This document shows, in pieces, positions 1-9,264 of a DNA stretch of 34,341 nucleotides (the first letter of the stretch is position 1; each line of letters starts with the position of its first letter). The DNA is from an uncultured Bacilli bacterium (GTDB lineage Bacteria; Bacillota_I; Bacilli_A; RF39; UBA660): contig CANRGD010000007.1 of NCBI GenBank assembly GCA_947630105.1, positions 1-34,341 of the forward strand. The letters run 5' to 3'. A model generated the notes under the pieces. It was not told where the DNA came from, ran no database searches, and saw only the letters and a list, made by a program, of their open reading frames with translations. The position numbers were made by a program, and so were the translations under genes.

Positions 1-129
1 AAATGGGATCAAGTTGCAAGTTATAACGAATTCAAAAATATTTCCAAAGTTGATATATCTAATCAAAATATAAAAGAAGCTACTCAAACAGTTTATGATT
101 ATTTAAAGAAAAATAGTATATTAAAATAA
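1..129 (+). CDS. C-terminal fragment of an unidentified CDS (truncated by window start)
   Basis: Frame 1 open from base 1 to TAA at 127-129: KWDQVASYNEFKNISKVDISNQNIKEATQTVYDYLKKNSILK*. Not in the ORF track because it lacks a start. Confidence 0.6.
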   Translation, partial: KWDQVASYNEFKNISKVDISNQNIKEATQTVYDYLKKNSILK

Positions 130-223
130 TGGTTAATGGTAGAATAACTAACTTATGAGATAATTATTATGTAACAAATATATAATTTGCTATAAAAAAT
201 TAATAAAATTAAATACACATTGA

Positions 224-394
224 CTATCGCCAGGTCCAGAGAGTGCATATTCTGGAAAATCAGCGATAAATATAACAGAAAGTCAAGTTGGTACTAGCCA
301 CGCAATACGACCGGTTATTGCTTTAACTAGAGGTATTACTTATAGTTCTGGAAATGGATATCCTTATTCGCCTTATGTTATCATGGAAAACTAG
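224..394 (+). pseudogene. Remnant of the C-terminus of a repetitive surface/secreted-type protein
   Basis: Translates as LSPGPESAYSGKSAINITESQVGTSHAIRPVIALTRGITYSSGNGYPYSPYVIMEN* with no start codon; resembles the 'RPVISL...sGnGt..dPYvI' type of C-terminal ending. Confidence 0.55.
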
Positions 395-511
395 CGATAA
401 TTATATATGAGAGTTAAGCATTCAATATGACCAGTTATTGATTTTACTAAAAGCATTACTTATGCTTTTGGAAATGAATATTCTAATAATCCTTATGTTA
501 TAAAGACATGA
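395..511 (+). pseudogene. Second, more decayed copy of the same C-terminal remnant
   Basis: Frame reads ...I*PVIDFTKSITYAFGNEYSNNPYVIKT*; the CGA (Arg) of copy 1 is TGA here, and DNA-level similarity to 260-381 is clear. Confidence 0.5.
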
Positions 512-646
512 TGATAATAAAGAAGTTAAAAACAAATTAACTTTTTTATTTTTTTGTTTATTTTAAAAAGTAATTTATATATGTATTTTCTGAAATGAGT
601 AGAATATATGCGACTTTTAATTATATTATAGGTTTTAAATTAAATC

Positions 647-663
647 TTTAATGTTTCTTTAAT
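647..663 (+). promoter_or_regulatory. Direct-repeat box TTTAAT-GTTTC-TTTAAT (site 1)
   Basis: 11-bp periodic direct repeat upstream of the 754 gene; the 29-bp context 640-668 is identical to 6110-6138. A -10-like TATTAT lies at 674-679. Confidence 0.6.
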
Positions 664-753
664 ATTTAGTTGTTATTATTTTTATAATTTCTATTTTTAA
701 TTATCATAGAAAGGTTTTTAGCTAAAGTAAAAAATAGTAAATGGAGGAGCAAA

Positions 754-2421
754 ATGAAAAAGAAAAAAATAAGAGAAATTCTGAAAGTTATATTATTTAT
801 AATAGTTATAATAGTATTAATAATATTAATTATTATATTAAATAAAAAGATTATGAGTGAAAATTTGAAAGATATAAATTGGATTAAGCAAAATGTATCA
901 ATAGAAATTGATGATGCCTTAGGTGAAAATATTTATAGAGTCTTTAAAAATAAAAATATTTCAATTTATGATATGAATTTTCAAACAGTGGTAGATGATA
1001 AAATTGACGAACTAATTACTTCATTAAAATCGGAATATGTAGTAATTTATAATCCTTATGGAACAAATGAACTTAGTTTTAATGTTTATTTTAAAAATAG
1101 TGAAGATTTTAATGATATAAAATATACTATTACATCAGCAGATAAAAATATAAATGTTTTTAGTAAGACTTTAGTAGCAAAAGAAAATAAAAGTGCTTAT
1201 CAAATGATAGGATTAACAGCAAAAAATAAGAATAAAGTTGAAATTGAAATTTCGATGGATGATGATTCTAAAACATATGAGTTTGATATTGATTTAAGTG
1301 ATGTTAAAGTAACAGGAGAAGAAAAATTAAAAGTAACAGAGGAAAGTAGTGAAAAAGAACTAGATAATGGGCTATATGCGATGCTTGGAAATGATTCTGA
1401 TGAACAAGATTATTTGGCACTATATGATAATGAAGGAATCATGAGAAGTGAAATACCGATTATTGGATATAGGGCTCATGCCATCCTTTTTGATAATGAT
1501 AAAATGTATTTTAGTATTTCTCAAACTAAAATTGCCGAAGTAAACAATTTAGGTCAAGTTACTAGAATTTATCGTACTGGTAATTATCAACTTCATCATG
1601 ATTATACGTTTGATGAAAATGGTGATTTACTTGTTTTAGCTAATAATACAAAGAAAGATACAGAAGAAGATTGTATAATCAAAATTGATAGAGAAACAGG
1701 AAAAGTTACAGAGTTAGTTGATTTTGAGGATATTTTTAAAGAGTATGTAGAAACTTGCAAGTTAGATACTAAGAGTCAAAGAGATGAAGGAGAAGATGGA
1801 TTAGATTGGTTGCATTTAAATTCTATTGAATATGTAAATGGAGATGTGTTTTTAAGCAGTAGAGAAACATCTTCTATATTAAAAGTATCTAATTTATTAA
1901 CAGATCCTAAAATTGAATTTATTTTAAGTAATAATGAATTTTGGAAAGATACGGATTTTGAAAATTTAGTGTTTACTCAATTAGGTGATTTTAAAATTCA
2001 TGCCGGTCAACATAGTGTAAGATATGAAGCAGGTGAAGAAGATGGAATTTATTATTTGAAATTCTTTAATAACAATTATGGAGTTTCTAATAGTCAACCA
2101 AGTTTTGATTATGAAAAAATAGGAATTACAAATCATAATCCTTTTCAAGGAGATAACTCATATTATTATGTGTATAAAGTAAATGAAAATAATAAGACTT
2201 TTCAACTTGTAGATAGTTTTGCTGTTGAATATTCAGGAATTGTTAGTAGTATTCAAAGTTTATCTAATGGAAATATTTTAGTTGATTCAGGAACAGCAGG
2301 AATATTTGCGGAATATGATGAAGATCATAATTTAATTAAAAAGTATCAAGCAAAAATGAATAAGTATATGGTATATAGAGTATTGAAATATGATTTTAAT
2401 AATTTCTGGTTTAAAATTTAA
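754..2421 (+). CDS. Aryl-sulfate sulfotransferase (AssT/ASST) family protein, membrane-anchored
   Basis: ORF 555 aa; N-terminal TM; HHDYTFDENGDLLVLAN, DWLHLNSIEYVNGDVFLSSRETSSILKV and QHSVRY segments typical of the ASST beta-propeller. Confidence 0.75.
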   Translation: MKKKKIREILKVILFIIVIIVLIILIIILNKKIMSENLKDINWIKQNVSIEIDDALGENIYRVFKNKNISIYDMNFQTVVDDKIDELITSLKSEYVVIYNPYGTNELSFNVYFKNSEDFNDIKYTITSADKNINVFSKTLVAKENKSAYQMIGLTAKNKNKVEIEISMDDDSKTYEFDIDLSDVKVTGEEKLKVTEESSEKELDNGLYAMLGNDSDEQDYLALYDNEGIMRSEIPIIGYRAHAILFDNDKMYFSISQTKIAEVNNLGQVTRIYRTGNYQLHHDYTFDENGDLLVLANNTKKDTEEDCIIKIDRETGKVTELVDFEDIFKEYVETCKLDTKSQRDEGEDGLDWLHLNSIEYVNGDVFLSSRETSSILKVSNLLTDPKIEFILSNNEFWKDTDFENLVFTQLGDFKIHAGQHSVRYEAGEEDGIYYLKFFNNNYGVSNSQPSFDYEKIGITNHNPFQGDNSYYYVYKVNENNKTFQLVDSFAVEYSGIVSSIQSLSNGNILVDSGTAGIFAEYDEDHNLIKKYQAKMNKYMVYRVLKYDFNNFWFKI

Positions 2422-2458
2422 AAATATTATATAATATAGGCAAATTGGAGGTGGTAAA

Positions 2459-3136
2459 ATGAGAATTTTAGTTGTTGAAGATGAAGAGACAATTGCGGAT
2501 ATTATTGCTACAAAACTTCGTTGTGAAAAATATGAAGTTGATACAAGTTTTGATGGCGAAGAAGGACTATATAATGCTATGTCTAATATCTATGATTTAA
2601 TTATTCTTGATATTATGCTTCCTAAAATGAATGGAATAGAGATTCTAAAAGAACTAAAAGAAAATAATATAAATGCTAAAGTAATCATGCTTACTGCCAA
2701 ATCGGGATTAGATGATAAATTAAAGGGGTTTGAGACAGGAGCAAATGATTATGTAACCAAGCCTTTTCATATTGAAGAACTAATTGCTAGGGTAAATGTT
2801 CAATTAAGAGCAAAAGGAAATAACAATGTGAAAGATATACTAGAATATAGTGATTTATCATTAAATATTAGAACTTCTACTTTAACTTGTATAAGTACAA
2901 ATGAGTCAATCAACATTCCCTATAGAGAGTTCCTACTGCTTGAATATTTTATGAATAATCGTGAACAGATTATATCAAAAGAGCAGATTTATGATAAGAT
3001 TTGGGGAATAGATAATGACTATGAATCGAATAATTTAGAGGCATATTTATCGTTTTTAAGAAAAAAGTTAAAAGTTATCGGCTCAAAAGTAAATATCAAA
3101 GCAGTTCGTAATCTGGGCTATAAAATGGAGGGGTAA
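2459..3136 (+). CDS. OmpR/PhoB-family DNA-binding response regulator
   Basis: Receiver (MRILVVEDEE, LIILDIMLPKMNG, VIMLTAK, DYVTKPF) and C-terminal winged helix; RBS ggaggtggt upstream. Confidence 0.95.
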   Translation: MRILVVEDEETIADIIATKLRCEKYEVDTSFDGEEGLYNAMSNIYDLIILDIMLPKMNGIEILKELKENNINAKVIMLTAKSGLDDKLKGFETGANDYVTKPFHIEELIARVNVQLRAKGNNNVKDILEYSDLSLNIRTSTLTCISTNESINIPYREFLLLEYFMNNREQIISKEQIYDKIWGIDNDYESNNLEAYLSFLRKKLKVIGSKVNIKAVRNLGYKMEG

Positions 3137-3142
3137 AGGGAT

Positions 3143-4369
3143 ATGGAAAATTTAAGGAAAAAAACATTTTTTACAATTTTTATTATAATTTCTTTCTTTG
3201 CTATTTTTTTTGCTACTTTCTTTAATGCTCAAACTTATCATAAAGAATATACTAATATATTAAATAATTTAACTAGAATGAAAAATTTGACTTTAGGAAA
3301 ACCTAATTTTCCTGATAAGGGACCTAACAGTGATGATAGACTTCGTAATCGAAAAGTTATGGATTATGAAGTATATACATTTATTTTGGATGAAAATAAC
3401 AATATAATTGATAAAATAAGTCATAGTGATAATAGCATTAGTCAAAAAATAATGCTTCAGGCACAAAATATTATTAATAAAAATAATACTAGTAATATAA
3501 AGATAGGTTTTTTATATGTAAGAAATTATGCTTATAATTTTGAACAAGGAAAATATTTAACAATTATAAATACAGCTAATATTAAAGGTACATTACTTAC
3601 AAGTTTTTTTCTTTCCTTTCTTTTAATTATAATGGGAGAAATATTGATTTATATTATTTCTAAAAAAATAACAGAATGGATTACAAAACCAGTAATGATG
3701 AGTTTTAGTCGAGAAAAAGAATTTGTTGCGAATGCTTCCCATGAACTTAAAACACCATTAGCAGTTATGATGGCAAGTATCGATTGCTTGGATGTGAATA
3801 AGAAAAATGAAAAATGGATAAACAATTTAAAAAGTGAATCTGACAGGATGAATAATTTGATAACAAAATTACTTGATTTATCCAAATCAGAATATTTAAA
3901 ATCCGAAAATTTTAGTAATAATAATCTTTCTATGATTGTAGAAAAAAGAGCATTAACATTTGAAAGTTTAGCCTATGAAAAAAATATTACTATAGAAACG
4001 AATATCACCGAAAAAATAAATTATTTTTGTCATAAAGAAAGTATTGATGAGCTTGTTTCTATTTTGGTAGATAATGCAATTAATCATGCTAAAGAAAATA
4101 GTAAAATAGAAATTGATTTATCTAGTAATAAAAATGAAATAAATTTAAAAGTAATGAATAAGGGGGATCCTATTCCTTTAGAAGAATGTGAAAAAATATT
4201 TGAAAGATTTTATCGAAATGATAAAAGTCATAATCGCAAAAGTGGAAGATATGGATTAGGATTATCGATTGCTAAAAATATTGTATTAGCTCATCATGGT
4301 AATATTAGAGCTTATTCTAAAGATGGATATACTATTTTTGAGGTTAAATTTAAAAAAAATGAACATTAA
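3143..4369 (+). CDS. Sensor histidine kinase
   Basis: EFVANASHELKTPLAVMMASID H-box, DNAINHAKE N-box, RYGLGLSIAKNIVLAHHG G-box; two TM segments. Confidence 0.95.
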   Translation: MENLRKKTFFTIFIIISFFAIFFATFFNAQTYHKEYTNILNNLTRMKNLTLGKPNFPDKGPNSDDRLRNRKVMDYEVYTFILDENNNIIDKISHSDNSISQKIMLQAQNIINKNNTSNIKIGFLYVRNYAYNFEQGKYLTIINTANIKGTLLTSFFLSFLLIIMGEILIYIISKKITEWITKPVMMSFSREKEFVANASHELKTPLAVMMASIDCLDVNKKNEKWINNLKSESDRMNNLITKLLDLSKSEYLKSENFSNNNLSMIVEKRALTFESLAYEKNITIETNITEKINYFCHKESIDELVSILVDNAINHAKENSKIEIDLSSNKNEINLKVMNKGDPIPLEECEKIFERFYRNDKSHNRKSGRYGLGLSIAKNIVLAHHGNIRAYSKDGYTIFEVKFKKNEH

Positions 4370-4390
4370 CGAAAAAAGTTAATGTTTTTT
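4362..4390 (+). terminator. Intrinsic terminator at the 3' end of the histidine kinase gene
   Basis: AACATTAAC-gaaaaaa-GTTAATGTT followed by a T run. Confidence 0.65.
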
Positions 4391-4404
4391 AATGTTTTTT
4401 TAAT
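4388..4404 (+). promoter_or_regulatory. Direct-repeat box TTTAAT-GTTTT-TTTAAT (site 2)
   Basis: Same 11-bp periodic motif as sites 1 and 3; -10-like TACGAT at 4415-4420. Confidence 0.55.
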
Positions 4405-4505
4405 ATTCATATATTACGATTGTTTCATAAGGAAGGTGATATATGATTAAAAAGTAATTTGTATAATTAGGGTAATTTTCTATTTAATAGAAGGGAGATG
4501 CATAA

Positions 4506-4745
4506 ATGGAAATCAAAATTATTGGAAAAAATTCTAGTAATAGAATGAAATTATTAAGAAATGTTGAAAAAGCATTAGAAACGAAAGAAAATGTTTGTAA
4601 TCTTCAAATTTTAGAAAATGATAAATATAAACAAATTTATCATGTAGTAAATACTCCTGCTCTTTTAATAGATGGGAAAGTAATTAGTCAAGGTAAAATC
4701 TTAACGGAAAGAGAAATAAAAAGATTTATTCTTGTTAATAACTAG
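4506..4745 (+). CDS. Thioredoxin-fold (MTH895-like small redox protein) lacking the CxxC
   Basis: MEIKIIGKNSSNRMKLLRNVEKALE...VNTPALLIDGKVISQGKILTEREIKRFI; cis-Pro region conserved, active-site Cys positions replaced by Ser and Arg. Confidence 0.7.
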   Translation: MEIKIIGKNSSNRMKLLRNVEKALETKENVCNLQILENDKYKQIYHVVNTPALLIDGKVISQGKILTEREIKRFILVNN

Positions 4746-4771
4746 ATAGATTTAAAATGAGGTGATAATAA

Positions 4772-6043
4772 ATGTCTAAAGATTTAGAAGAACAAGAAGA
4801 AAAAATACAAAATAAAGAAACATCGTTAAATGAAAGCATGATTTTAGAGGATAATAAAAAAGAAAAGAGAAAAAAGTCAAAAAGTAGTCAGAAAATTTGG
4901 ATTTTTATATGTATATTTATTTTCATTATTGTTCTTTCAGTGATTATTTTTTTTAAGTTCTTTTATCCAAAACTAAATTCTTATTTAGAAACCAAAGCAA
5001 AAAATAATATTGAATTAAAATATACTGAAACTACTAGTACAAAAAATGATGGTATATATATTACTGATGTTTCAGAAGTTGTTGAAAATGTAATGCCCTC
5101 TATTGTTGCAATTACGAGTAAAACTTTAATTTCAGCTGGAAGATTTGGACCAAACTTTTTTGGAGAAGAACAATATGCAGAAGGTGCAGGTTCTGGAATC
5201 ATTATTAGTAAATCAGATGCTGAACTCATGATTTTAACAAATAATCATGTGGTTGAAGGAGCTAATGAACTATCTGTTCAATTTATAAATGAAAAAAGTT
5301 TTGATGCTAAAATTGTTGGTACATCTGAAAGAAAAGATATAGCAGTTATATCTGTATCATTAAATGATATTGATAGTGAAACATTAGAAGCAATAAAAAT
5401 AGCTACAATGGGTGATTCAACTAAATTAAAAGTTGGAAATGGAATTATTGCCATTGGTAATGCTTTAGGTTATGGACAGTCAGTTACTACAGGAGTAGTA
5501 AGTGCTTTAGATAGAGAAGTATCAATTGATAATTATTCAAATAAAATGATTCAATTAGATGCTGCTATTAATGGTGGAAATAGTGGAGGAGCTTTATTAA
5601 ATAGTAATGGTGAAGTAGTTGGAATAAATTCTGCTAAATATTCATCAAATGCAATGGATTCTTCTGCAAGTATAGAAGGAATGGGATTTGCTATTCCAAT
5701 ATCAGATGTTAGTGATCTAATAACGACTCTTATGAATGGAGAAAATGATGAAGGCGTAACATTAGGTGTAGAAGGATACATCATAAGTGATAATAATAGT
5801 TACTATTATAATATGCCATCTGGATTTTATATTTCTAAAATTACGTCGGGAAGTAGTGCTGACAAATCAGAACTAGAAATAGGCAATATTATCACTAAAA
5901 TAGAGGATAATGAAGTTGCCAGTTTAAGTGACATACAAGATGTTTTAAATAAATTAAATAAAGGGGATAAAGTAGATTTAACGATTAGTTATATAAATGG
6001 TCGTGAATATAAAGAAAAAGATATTACAGTTACTTTATCCTAA
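4772..6043 (+). CDS. HtrA/DegP-like S1C serine protease with PDZ domain, membrane-anchored
   Basis: His (TNNHVVEGA), Asp (ERKDIAVISV) and Ser (NGGNSGGALL) triad; C-terminal PDZ. Confidence 0.93.
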   Translation: MSKDLEEQEEKIQNKETSLNESMILEDNKKEKRKKSKSSQKIWIFICIFIFIIVLSVIIFFKFFYPKLNSYLETKAKNNIELKYTETTSTKNDGIYITDVSEVVENVMPSIVAITSKTLISAGRFGPNFFGEEQYAEGAGSGIIISKSDAELMILTNNHVVEGANELSVQFINEKSFDAKIVGTSERKDIAVISVSLNDIDSETLEAIKIATMGDSTKLKVGNGIIAIGNALGYGQSVTTGVVSALDREVSIDNYSNKMIQLDAAINGGNSGGALLNSNGEVVGINSAKYSSNAMDSSASIEGMGFAIPISDVSDLITTLMNGENDEGVTLGVEGYIISDNNSYYYNMPSGFYISKITSGSSADKSELEIGNIITKIEDNEVASLSDIQDVLNKLNKGDKVDLTISYINGREYKEKDITVTLS

Positions 6044-6066
6044 AAAACACTCCTTAACTTGACTTA

Positions 6067-6101
6067 AAGGAAATGGACACCTCACCATTTTCTTTTTTTT
6101 T
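6067..6101 (+). terminator. Probable intrinsic terminator downstream of htrA-like gene
   Basis: AAGGAAATGG-acacctca-CCATTTTCTT followed by a T run. Confidence 0.55.
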
Positions 6102-6116
6102 CAAAAAATTTAAATC

Positions 6117-6133
6117 TTTAATGTTTCTTTAAT
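6117..6133 (+). promoter_or_regulatory. Direct-repeat box TTTAAT-GTTTC-TTTAAT (site 3)
   Basis: 29 bp identical to site 1 context; -10-like TAAAAT at 6144-6149, upstream of ABC permease gene. Confidence 0.6.
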
Positions 6134-6175
6134 ATTTACATCATAAAATGATATTGTTTTAAAGGAGGAATAAAT

Positions 6176-7624
6176 ATGTTTATACTAAAAAATGCATGGA
6201 TTTCAATTAAAAGAAATAAAGGGAGAAATATTTTAATAGGAATCATTATTTTAATTATTGCTTGTGCTTGTACGATAACACTGGCAATTAAAAATACGGC
6301 AGTGGATTTGATAAATTCCTATAAAAGTGCTTATGACAAGGAAGTAACCATTGGCTTTAACAGAGAAAATATGATGAAAGACTTTGATCCATCCCAGGAA
6401 GAGGGAAGAGAAAGCGCAAGAGAGAAGTTTGAGAATATTGCAAGCTATACAATTAGTGATGTCGAGAAATTTGCAGATAGTGATTATATTGAAAGTTATT
6501 ATTATACTTATGGTGTTGGACTAAATGGAAATAGTATAAAAAAAGCAGAAATTGAATCAAATAGCAATATGCCAAATGGCTTTGGTCATGGAAAAGAAAA
6601 TAATATGTCCGAAACTGATTTCACGTTAACAGGGTATAGTTCAGAGGATGCAATGAGTGAATTTATTAGTGGAGCTTATACTATGAGCGAAATAACTGAT
6701 AATGCATGGGATATTGCCTTTAATGGTAATTATGTGTTTATCAATGAAGAACTTGCTAGTTATAATAATTTAAAACTAAATGACAAAATAAAACTAGAAG
6801 ATGAAGATGGAAATGTATATGAATTTGAAATTATTGGTATTTTTAAAGAAAATGAAGATGATAATCAAGGGGCAATGTCTATGTTTTCTAATTCAGTAAA
6901 TACAATAATAACTAATAGTGATGCAGTTGTTAACCTTACAAACGGAAATGAAAACTTAAAAGCTTCAATTTATCCTACTTTTATTATAGATTCTTATGAT
7001 AATGTGGAGAAACTTCAAGATGAATTTTATGAAAAAGGATTAGATGAAAACTTCATCTTACAAACGAATGAAGAACTTGCTGAAAGTGGAGTAGCAAGTG
7101 TTAAAAATATTTTATCATTTTCAACTACTTTCTTAGTTATTACACTTATTATTGGTGGAATTGTCTTGTTTGTAATTAATATGATTAATATTCGTGAAAG
7201 AAAATATGAAATCGGTGTTTTAAGAACAATTGGTATTAGTAAATTAAAATTAACTATGCAATTTGTAGCAGAACTTGTTATTGTTTCAGTAGTTGCTCTT
7301 ACACTTGGTACAGGAATTGGTGCAGTAAGTTCTAAGGGAGTTAGTAATTCATTACTTGCAAATGAAATAAATAGTAGTAATGAAAAAACAGAAGAAGTAA
7401 ATAAAAACTTTGGTGGAATGAATCGTGGTGGTGAAAAAGGAACTATGCATGGCAAAGGTATGCCTGTTGTTCAAGCCTATGATTCTATTGATGCAGTAGT
7501 AGATATTAAAGTTCTACTAGAATTACTTAGTATTGGAATTTCATTAGTATTAGTAAGTTCAATTGCATCGATGGTTAGTATTCAAAGATTTTCACCACTT
7601 ACAATATTGAAAGAGAGGTCTTAA
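6176..7624 (+). CDS. ABC transporter permease, FtsX/MacB-like
   Basis: N-terminal TM plus large extracytoplasmic domain, C-terminal FtsX core (NIRERKYEIGVLRTIGISK). Confidence 0.88.
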   Translation: MFILKNAWISIKRNKGRNILIGIIILIIACACTITLAIKNTAVDLINSYKSAYDKEVTIGFNRENMMKDFDPSQEEGRESAREKFENIASYTISDVEKFADSDYIESYYYTYGVGLNGNSIKKAEIESNSNMPNGFGHGKENNMSETDFTLTGYSSEDAMSEFISGAYTMSEITDNAWDIAFNGNYVFINEELASYNNLKLNDKIKLEDEDGNVYEFEIIGIFKENEDDNQGAMSMFSNSVNTIITNSDAVVNLTNGNENLKASIYPTFIIDSYDNVEKLQDEFYEKGLDENFILQTNEELAESGVASVKNILSFSTTFLVITLIIGGIVLFVINMINIRERKYEIGVLRTIGISKLKLTMQFVAELVIVSVVALTLGTGIGAVSSKGVSNSLLANEINSSNEKTEEVNKNFGGMNRGGEKGTMHGKGMPVVQAYDSIDAVVDIKVLLELLSIGISLVLVSSIASMVSIQRFSPLTILKERS

Positions 7625-7626
7625 TA

Positions 7627-8442
7627 ATGGCGAATATGAAAAAAAATAACTATGGTTCAAAAGATAGCCTTGGAAAGAATGTTTCTTCAAAAGAAATAAA
7701 GATTAAGAATAAAGTAAATAAGGATATTTCAAAGAAAAAAGAAAAAAAAGAGGTTAAAGAAAAAAATACTTCTCCAAAAGATATTATTCTAAGTATTAAA
7801 AATGCTAGTTATCGATATAGCGATGCAGAAGAAGATGATTATGCCTTAAAAAATGTTAGCTTTGATTTTGAATGTGGAAAGTTATATGCCATAAGGGGTC
7901 GAAGTGGAAGTGGCAAAACAACATTATTATCGCTTATAAGTGGACTTGAAAAATGTACTGAAGGTGAAATTATATTTGACGGTAAAAGTTTAAAAGATAT
8001 GAATTTAGATAAATATCGTAATAGTGATATTGGTATTGTCTTTCAAAGTTATAATTTGCTTCCATTTATGACAGCCGTTGAAAATATAATTCTTTCGATG
8101 GACGTTAATGGATTAAAAATAAAAAATAAAAAAGAAAAAGCAATTGAACTTATGGAAAAAGTAGGATTAAAAGCAAGTTATGCTAATCGTAAAGTATTAA
8201 GATTATCTGGTGGAGAGCAGCAAAGAGTTGCTATTGCGAGAAGTCTATCATATAATCCTAAAATGATAATTGCGGATGAACCAACTGGAAATCTTGATAA
8301 GCAAACAGAAACTGAAATTTTAGAAATATTTAAAAAGTTAGCTCATGAAGAAAACAAATGTGTTATTATTGTGACTCATTCACAAAATGTTTGTGATACT
8401 GTTGATAAAATATATGACTTAAAAAAAGTTAAGGAAAAATAA
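7627..8442 (+). CDS. ABC transporter ATP-binding protein (LolD/MacB type) with Lys-rich N-terminal extension
   Basis: Walker A GRSGSGKTT, signature LSGGEQQRVAIARSL, Walker B MIIADEPTGNLD. Confidence 0.95.
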   Translation: MANMKKNNYGSKDSLGKNVSSKEIKIKNKVNKDISKKKEKKEVKEKNTSPKDIILSIKNASYRYSDAEEDDYALKNVSFDFECGKLYAIRGRSGSGKTTLLSLISGLEKCTEGEIIFDGKSLKDMNLDKYRNSDIGIVFQSYNLLPFMTAVENIILSMDVNGLKIKNKKEKAIELMEKVGLKASYANRKVLRLSGGEQQRVAIARSLSYNPKMIIADEPTGNLDKQTETEILEIFKKLAHEENKCVIIVTHSQNVCDTVDKIYDLKKVKEK

Positions 8443-8634
8443 ACATTCATTATCTATATTGTTTAATTAAGCTATTTTTAATTTTAGAATTACAAGTAGT
8501 AATGATAATAAAAAATTATAAAATCTTTTGGCATCTTATTTTCTATCTTAAGTTAGCAAGTACTAACTATATACTTTTCCCTTGTTTAATATAGAAAATA
8601 ACTTATAATAGAATAAGAGGTGAAGTAATTTAAT

Positions 8635-9177
8635 ATGGAAGATAAATATGAAGAATTTGAAACAAATAGATTAATACTTAGGAAGATAACAGACGAAGAT
8701 GCATTAATGCTCTATAAAAATATATTTAGTAACTTTGAATGGTACAAATTTTATTATCAATTACCATTTAAAGATTTTGAGGAATATAAACATTTAGTGG
8801 AAAAATATAAACAATGGTATGCTAATGGAAATCATTTTAGATGGGGAATTGTTGAAAAACAAAGTGGTAATATGATTGGAGCTATACAATTACATACTAA
8901 AGATTTATTAAATAATAATTGTAAAATAGGATATGTAATTGGATATAAATATACTAAAAAAGGTTATATTAAAGAAGCGGCTAATAGAGTTATTGATTTT
9001 GCTTTCAATAAGCTTAAATTTCATAGAATAGAAGCTAATGTTGTTGAAGAGAATATTGCATCTATAAATTTGGCAAAAAGTATTGGTATGCAATTTGAAG
9101 GGATTAGGAAAGATGGATATAAGTTAGGTGAAAAATACTATAATCAAAAAGTTTATGTCTTATTGAATAAAAAATAA
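8635..9177 (+). CDS. GNAT N-acetyltransferase (RimJ/RimL-like)
   Basis: ETNRLILRKITDEDA...IGYVIGYKYTKKGYIKEAANRVIDFAF...NIASINLAKSIGMQFEGIRKD. Confidence 0.9.
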   Translation: MEDKYEEFETNRLILRKITDEDALMLYKNIFSNFEWYKFYYQLPFKDFEEYKHLVEKYKQWYANGNHFRWGIVEKQSGNMIGAIQLHTKDLLNNNCKIGYVIGYKYTKKGYIKEAANRVIDFAFNKLKFHRIEANVVEENIASINLAKSIGMQFEGIRKDGYKLGEKYYNQKVYVLLNKK

Positions 9178-9264
9178 AAAACTATCAGGTCAAGAAAGTA
9201 ATTGAATTGCCATTATAAAGAAAGATTGTATTGTATATATTTTTAAGATAAGTAAATAATAATT

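Noticed and set aside
3649-3885. Antisense ORFs inside clear genes (3649..3885, 4981..5229, 5551..5784, 7027..7455, 8908..9093, 9841..10056, 12032..12214, 28064..28300, 30493..30951)
   Set aside because: Each lies opposite a well-supported CDS, with low-complexity hydrophobic or Ser/Pro-rich translation and no RBS that I can defend.
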